DNA of 64,000 nt, from the NCBI RefSeq assembly GCF_004116265.1, contig NZ_QOUX01000001.1:558001-622000 (forward strand). The letters run 5' to 3'. The position numbers and the translations under genes were made by a program. Below are positions 61,221-64,000 of this stretch, in pieces. The notes beneath the pieces were generated by a model that did no database searches, was not told the DNA's origin, and saw only the letters and a list, made by a program, of their open reading frames with translations. Numbering within the stretch: position 1 is the stretch's first letter; each line of letters starts with the position of its first letter. This stretch comes from Anaerobacillus alkaliphilus. GTDB lineage: Bacteria > Bacillota > Bacilli > Bacillales > Anaerobacillaceae.

Positions 61221-61553
61221 GTGAAAAAAATTAATAAGCAGATTAGCATCATTAATTTAGCAATCTTTGTGGTTATTTTATTGCCAATTTTGTACGGGGT
61301 TAGTTATTTCTATGAACGTACTGGAAGTCGTGGAATAGCAGTTAGTATGAAGATAGAGGAAAAGATTTTAGTAGTCGACAAACATTATATCATTTTATGA
61401 AGTGAACATGACCCTAACTACATAATTGAAGTTGTAGTACCTGCAACAACTTGGAGCCTTGTCGATGAAAATGAAAAGTATACAATTAGATACTATAAAA
61501 GACTATTTGATAATCATTATAAACTCAAAACCATTGACCATGAAAAGGAGTAA
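61221..61553 (+). pseudogene. Membrane-anchored protein gene broken by in-frame TGA
   Basis: A single frame of 111 codons from GTG 61221 (or ATT 61230, which is better spaced from AGAGGTG) to TAA 61551-61553. It has one membrane segment (INLAIFVVILLPILYGVSYF) and then an exported domain, VDKHYIIL, TGA at 61398-61400, SEHDPNYIIEVVVPATTWSL and a final NEKYTIRYYKRLF. A TGG Trp codon would restore it. The only plausible ATG position has become ATT, so two lesions may be present. Family unknown; the plan resembles 62872-63267. Confidence 0.65.
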
Positions 61554-61595
61554 TTAATCTTACTTACTTCTCACTAAACCAGTTAATAGAAGCTC

Positions 61596-61640
61596 GGTTC
61601 TTATTGCGGATGCGATAGCAGAACAGGTCTGTCGCTCCTT
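61596..61640. repeat. Short hairpin repeat copy
   Basis: GGATGCGATAG pairs with CTGTCGCTCC around CAGAACAGGT, led by TTGC and followed by TTCAATT. Confidence 0.65.
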
Positions 61641-61724
61641 CAATTATTGAAGCAAAGAGTTGAAGAGGAACTAAAGAGAAGGTTGATGTTATAGAAAACG
61701 ATGAAAAGAGTGGAGGTGAAAAGA

Positions 61725-62000
61725 ATGAAAAAAGCAAAGAATTATTGCGGTGCAATTTTTGCAGTAGGTGTAATACTGTTTATTATTGGCATATTTAATA
61801 TTATTTATTCCAACGTTAATGTATACTTTGTAGGTTTAGGTGATGTTAGTTTATATTTTCTGTTGTCAACGGGAAGTGTTTTATTATTTATAAGCTATAT
61901 TATTAGTAAAATTTTAGACAATATTGAAGTGGAAATAAACGAGGTAAAAGACCGTACATTAAATTTAGACATTAAAATAAATAATCAAAGACGTTTATAA
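61725..62000 (+). CDS. Small membrane protein with coiled-coil end
   Basis: 91 residues from ATG 61725, 6 bp after TGGAGGTG; the frame upstream to 61701 lies before the site. Two hydrophobic segments (GAIFAVGVILFIIGIFNIIY and YFLLSTGSVLLFISYIIS), followed by a charged helix (DNIEVEINEVKDRTLNLDIK). No family was recognised. Confidence 0.6.
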   Translation: MKKAKNYCGAIFAVGVILFIIGIFNIIYSNVNVYFVGLGDVSLYFLLSTGSVLLFISYIISKILDNIEVEINEVKDRTLNLDIKINNQRRL

Positions 62001-62077
62001 AATAATGTCACTTTGATAAATGACTTATAGAGGACAAATTATAGAAGAATATTAAACTAACGGAAGCAATAGCTGAA

Positions 62078-62238
62078 CTAGGCATCATTTCCAAACAAAG
62101 ATTGTTTTGGTCGATTAATGGCTGAGTCAAGTAAACCTGCATCTTTTACTCCAACTGGTTCATTTGGTGAATACAACGTATTTGAACAGTATTAATTGCA
62201 ATTACTTGGTTCGTTGTTAGATAAACGATTTCATCCAT
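62078..62238 (-). pseudogene. Truncated, frameshifted Doc (death-on-curing) toxin gene
   Basis: ATG at 62238 (minus) overlaps the antitoxin stop (TAATG). The first frame reads MDEIVYLTTNQVIAINTVQI. After one lost base the next frame continues YSPNEPVGVKDAGLLDSAIN, then RPKQSLFGNDA and stops. These are consecutive N-terminal segments of Doc/Fic-type toxins. The remainder, including the expected HxFxxANKRT active-site motif, is missing. The break lies at a hairpin-repeat copy (lead CTAACGGAAGCAATAG, about 62056). Confidence 0.75.
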
Positions 62239-62489
62239 TATCTGCTCACTAACCCTTTAAAGGCTTTATCATGTTCTTTAATTACTTCATTTAAGATATC
62301 CATGAATTCAGCATCAACACCTTCTGGGAGTGTAATTTGCTCTTTTTTCCGTAAGTCAATTTTGCCATCTTTGACTTCTACTTGAACATCATCACCCTGT
62401 GCTAAACCAACTTGTCTAAGCAACTCAGTAGGTATAGTAATGCTGTAACTATTTCCAATTTTAGTAACTTTTCTTTCGAATTGTTCCAA
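62238..62489 (-). CDS. AbrB/MazE-type antitoxin
   Basis: 83 residues from TTG 62489, behind CGGAGGTG (minus). A SpoVT/AbrB swapped-hairpin domain: KVTKIGNSYSITIPTELLRQ, then VGLAQGDDVQVEVKDGKIDL. The C-terminal 30 residues (EFMDILNEVIKEHDKAFKGL) are the usual toxin-binding tail of Doc-type partners. It is an intact antitoxin whose cognate toxin gene, directly downstream, is destroyed. A palindrome in its promoter suggests autorepression. Confidence 0.85.
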   Translation of the reverse strand: MEQFERKVTKIGNSYSITIPTELLRQVGLAQGDDVQVEVKDGKIDLRKKEQITLPEGVDAEFMDILNEVIKEHDKAFKGLVSR

Positions 62490-62504
62490 TGAATTTGCAC
62501 CTCC

Positions 62505-62532
62505 GTTATAATCGTTATAACAAGATTATAAC
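62505..62532. promoter_or_regulatory. Palindromic operator of the antitoxin gene
   Basis: GTTATAA-TCG-TTATAAC is a perfect 7-bp inverted repeat followed by a third GATTATAAC half-site, 16 bp upstream of the TTG start on the minus strand. Typical of AbrB-type antitoxin autoregulation. Confidence 0.65.
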
Positions 62533-62567
62533 AAATTTAGTGATTAGATAAAAATCTTATTGTATTG

Positions 62568-62606
62568 ACGAGAGCTACTGTTGAGTAGCAGCTGCATCTG
62601 TTAGTT
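62568..62606. repeat. Short hairpin repeat copy
   Basis: GACGAGAGCTACTG then TTGAGTAGCAGCTGCATC; CTACTG / CAG-TAG arms with TTGAG loop. Degenerate copy. Confidence 0.4.
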
Positions 62607-62650
62607 TTTTTAACCATTAATTAATTCATAATGTGAAAGGTTGATAATAT

Positions 62651-62875
62651 ATGCCTGTCCATGAGTTCGGCATTATCCATGATTTTAATACCCTAGAAGA
62701 TTATGGCTACTATGCCCCAAAAGAATATAAATGTATTTCAGTTGATGATGATTTAATTCAGAATTTTTCTGAAACCTTACAAGTAATGAAGAGTTCCTTC
62801 CATTCGTCTGATGGTTTATCTGATAATTCGTTAAAATATTCGATCGGTATTTTAGTGAGGGGGAAATGTGTTTGA
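62651..62875 (+). CDS. Small hypothetical protein, probably truncated
   Basis: 74 residues, GAAAGGTTGA before ATG. MPVHEFGIIHDFNTLEDYGY, then YKCISVDDDLIQNFSETLQV. The pattern resembles the N-terminal half of small orphan proteins common in Bacillus that usually run to 110-120 residues. Here it ends abruptly in LKYSIGILVRGKCV, overlapping the next gene's start. I infer a 3' loss, possibly functional or not. Confidence 0.5.
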   Translation: MPVHEFGIIHDFNTLEDYGYYAPKEYKCISVDDDLIQNFSETLQVMKSSFHSSDGLSDNSLKYSIGILVRGKCV

Positions 62876-63267
62876 AGTTAATTGGGAATAAATGGTTTTT
62901 GGTGGTAGTAATATCGTTTTTTGCTCTAATAATTAGTTATTATCTCTTCTTTGAAAATTCCCAGATGACAAAGAGTATTGGCATGGGAGGTATGATTGTA
63001 GAAGAAAAACACCATTATATTGAGCCAGGTCAATATTTTGAAATGTGGATTATTGGATATAATGCTCATGAAAAAAAAGAGAATCGTGAGCGTTATAAAA
63101 TTTTCATTAAAGAATCAATGGTTTATAACTTAATTGAAGAAGGCGAGGAATATATGGTTTCCTTTAAATCATTCAGGGAAGATGAAGAATTTGGTTATGT
63201 CTATAAATTGGAGCAAATTAGTAATCAAGAGGAATATCAGTTGCGAGGAAAGGGGCGTATTAAGTAA
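62872..63267 (+). CDS. Single-pass membrane protein
   Basis: 131 residues from TTG 62872, 8 bp after GAGGGGG; ATG 62866 in frame is only 2 bp from that site. One membrane segment (WFLVVVISFFALIISYYLFF), then an exported domain (HHYIEPGQYFEMWIIGYNAH, then KIFIKESMVYNLIEEGEEYM) that may be a small beta barrel. The same plan as the broken gene at 61221. Unknown function. Confidence 0.6.
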   Translation: MKLIGNKWFLVVVISFFALIISYYLFFENSQMTKSIGMGGMIVEEKHHYIEPGQYFEMWIIGYNAHEKKENRERYKIFIKESMVYNLIEEGEEYMVSFKSFREDEEFGYVYKLEQISNQEEYQLRGKGRIK

Positions 63268-63284
63268 GTTTCCTTAATATTGAT

Positions 63285-63322
63285 TATTAAACAAACGAAT
63301 GCATTAGAGAAATCTTGTCTTT
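63285..63322. repeat. Short hairpin repeat copy
   Basis: ACAAACGAATGCATTAGAGA then AATCTTGTC and T7. Lead matches the copies at 57572 and 60203. Confidence 0.5.
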
Positions 63323-63407
63323 TTTTAGCTAAAGGTGTGGATGAAATATATAAAATGCAGAAAGTGGATGCTAGAACAATATTAAAAATAGAAGGGTGGT
63401 GCTTGGA

Positions 63408-63668
63408 GTGAAATGGTCCGAAGTTAGAAAGTTATATCCTAATCAATTTGTAAAATTAAAATCATTATCTTCTCATATTAAAGGTGGGCAAGAGATTATA
63501 GATGATATGGCTTTGATATCACCTGTACCAGATGATATTGCAACCAAGGAATTATTGAAATCGAAAGGTGATGAATTAGTCTATCATACAATACATGAAA
63601 ATATTGTCCTTGAAATTCGTCAAGATATTGGGTTAAGGAGATTTGACTACAATGAAAATCAAATATAA
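63408..63668 (+). CDS. Second copy of the retropepsin partner protein
   Basis: 86 residues from GTG 63408, which aligns with the start of the paralogue at 58474 (VKWSEVRKLYP versus MLWEDVRKAYP); GTG 63396 in frame is less well placed. IIDDMALISPVPDD and LEIRQDIGLRRF match the paralogue. Its end overlaps the start of the next, broken protease gene by 17 bp, keeping the same gene-pair layout. Confidence 0.7.
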   Translation: MKWSEVRKLYPNQFVKLKSLSSHIKGGQEIIDDMALISPVPDDIATKELLKSKGDELVYHTIHENIVLEIRQDIGLRRFDYNENQI

Positions 63669-64000
63669 ATATGGATTACTTTTAGTTGATATTAGTTTGA
63701 CGTTCAAAGGAAAAAGCATAGTAATTGAATATGGTGGTAGATACAGGGGCAGCTAGAACACTTATTTCACAGAATGTTGTAGAAGAAATTGGTCTAGGAG
63801 TAGATTTATAGGATAGAATTGTCACTTATTATGGAATTGGTGGAAAAGAGCACGCTTTTAGGAAACGAGTCGACTTAATTCAAATTGGCGATTTTACAGC
63901 AAAAGAAGTGGAGTTAGATTTTAATGATTTTGGATATGACGATATCAATGGTTTACTAGGCTTAGATTTGTTAATGAAAGCCGGCTACATTATTGATTTG
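63652..64000 (+). pseudogene. Second retropepsin-like protease, broken (runs off the window)
   Basis: From ATG 63652 behind AAGGAG: KIKYKYGLLLVDISLTFKGK. After SIVIE the frame shifts near 63728. The other frame gives NMVVDTGAARTLISQNVVEE (DTG catalytic triad), then a TAG at about 63808, the flap YYGIGGKEHAF, then DINGLLGLDLLMKAGYIIDL at the edge. Aligned with 58728-59114, two bases appear lost and one nonsense codon gained. The gene is inactive; its end lies outside the window. Confidence 0.75.

Noticed and set aside
8070-63322. CRISPR array made of the short repeats
   Set aside because: The copies are not evenly spaced, lie between genes, have variable arms and lack cas genes nearby.
55990-64000. 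True integron with attC sites
   Set aside because: The hairpins do not show the RYYYAAC / GTTRRRY core pair consistently, and no tyrosine integrase gene is present in the window. Only the looser cassette-like description is supported.

Overview
This looks like the chromosome of a low-GC, spore-forming Bacillaceae. Supporting features are AT-rich coding, strong AGGAGG ribosome sites with many TTG and GTG starts, an H-type small acid-soluble spore protein (6301-6480), a CwlD-type cortex amidase (16742-17449), a T-box leader, CcpA-type cre and many orphan lipoproteins. The species cannot be named. I saw no rRNA, tRNA, CRISPR array, prophage or classic IS element. The only identified mobile element is a group II intron.

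Layout. 1-7.7 kb: GNAT acetyltransferases, an EEP-family phosphatase/nuclease, a two-domain DUF3231 protein, an AraC/GyrI-like regulator broken by an amber codon, an overlapping HIT / PP2C-like / S66-peptidase operon, sspH and a DinB-like protein. 7.7-12.5 kb: an accessory patch with a ~300 bp duplicated intergenic module, small orphan genes, the group II intron (9132-11070) and short hairpin repeats. 12.6-20 kb, mostly minus strand: an MFS exporter with its ArsR-type regulator, methylmalonyl-CoA epimerase (+), a decayed ACR3-like arsenite transporter, cwlD, and the threonine-degradation pair tdh-kbl. 20-48 kb, almost all plus strand: a long run of mostly single-gene units with their own ribosome sites and often their own terminators. 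They encode lipoproteins, small membrane proteins, hydrolases, methyltransferases, GNATs, AadK-like adenylyltransferase, a glutaminyl-tRNA synthetase behind a Gln-type T-box, DUF421 and TPR proteins, and a low-molecular-weight phosphatase with no normal start codon. 48.4-55.6 kb: a coherent reductive pyrimidine catabolism operon under a cre site: beta-ureidopropionase, PreT, PreA, dihydropyrimidinase, NCS1 transporter and two unknown small proteins. It should import uracil/thymine-type bases and degrade them to beta-amino acids, CO2 and ammonia. 55.6-64 kb: a second accessory patch that opens with the other copy of the 300 bp module. It holds small orphan genes separated by hairpin repeats, an XRE regulator pair, two copies of a small-protein/retropepsin-like gene pair (the second broken), and an AbrB-type antitoxin beside a wrecked Doc toxin.

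The most distinctive signal is structural. A family of short intergenic hairpins shares a lead like TAACGRAWGC and a loop like TTCAAGAAGGAA while the arms vary. These hairpins punctuate the accessory patches, and the group II intron sits exactly inside one of them. An uninterrupted sibling 0.5 kb downstream lets the intron ends be fixed by comparison. Together with the co-oriented one-gene units, this gives the accessory regions a cassette-like look. Gene decay is frequent: at least nine broken genes or fragments are described, several too disrupted to appear as ordinary ORFs.
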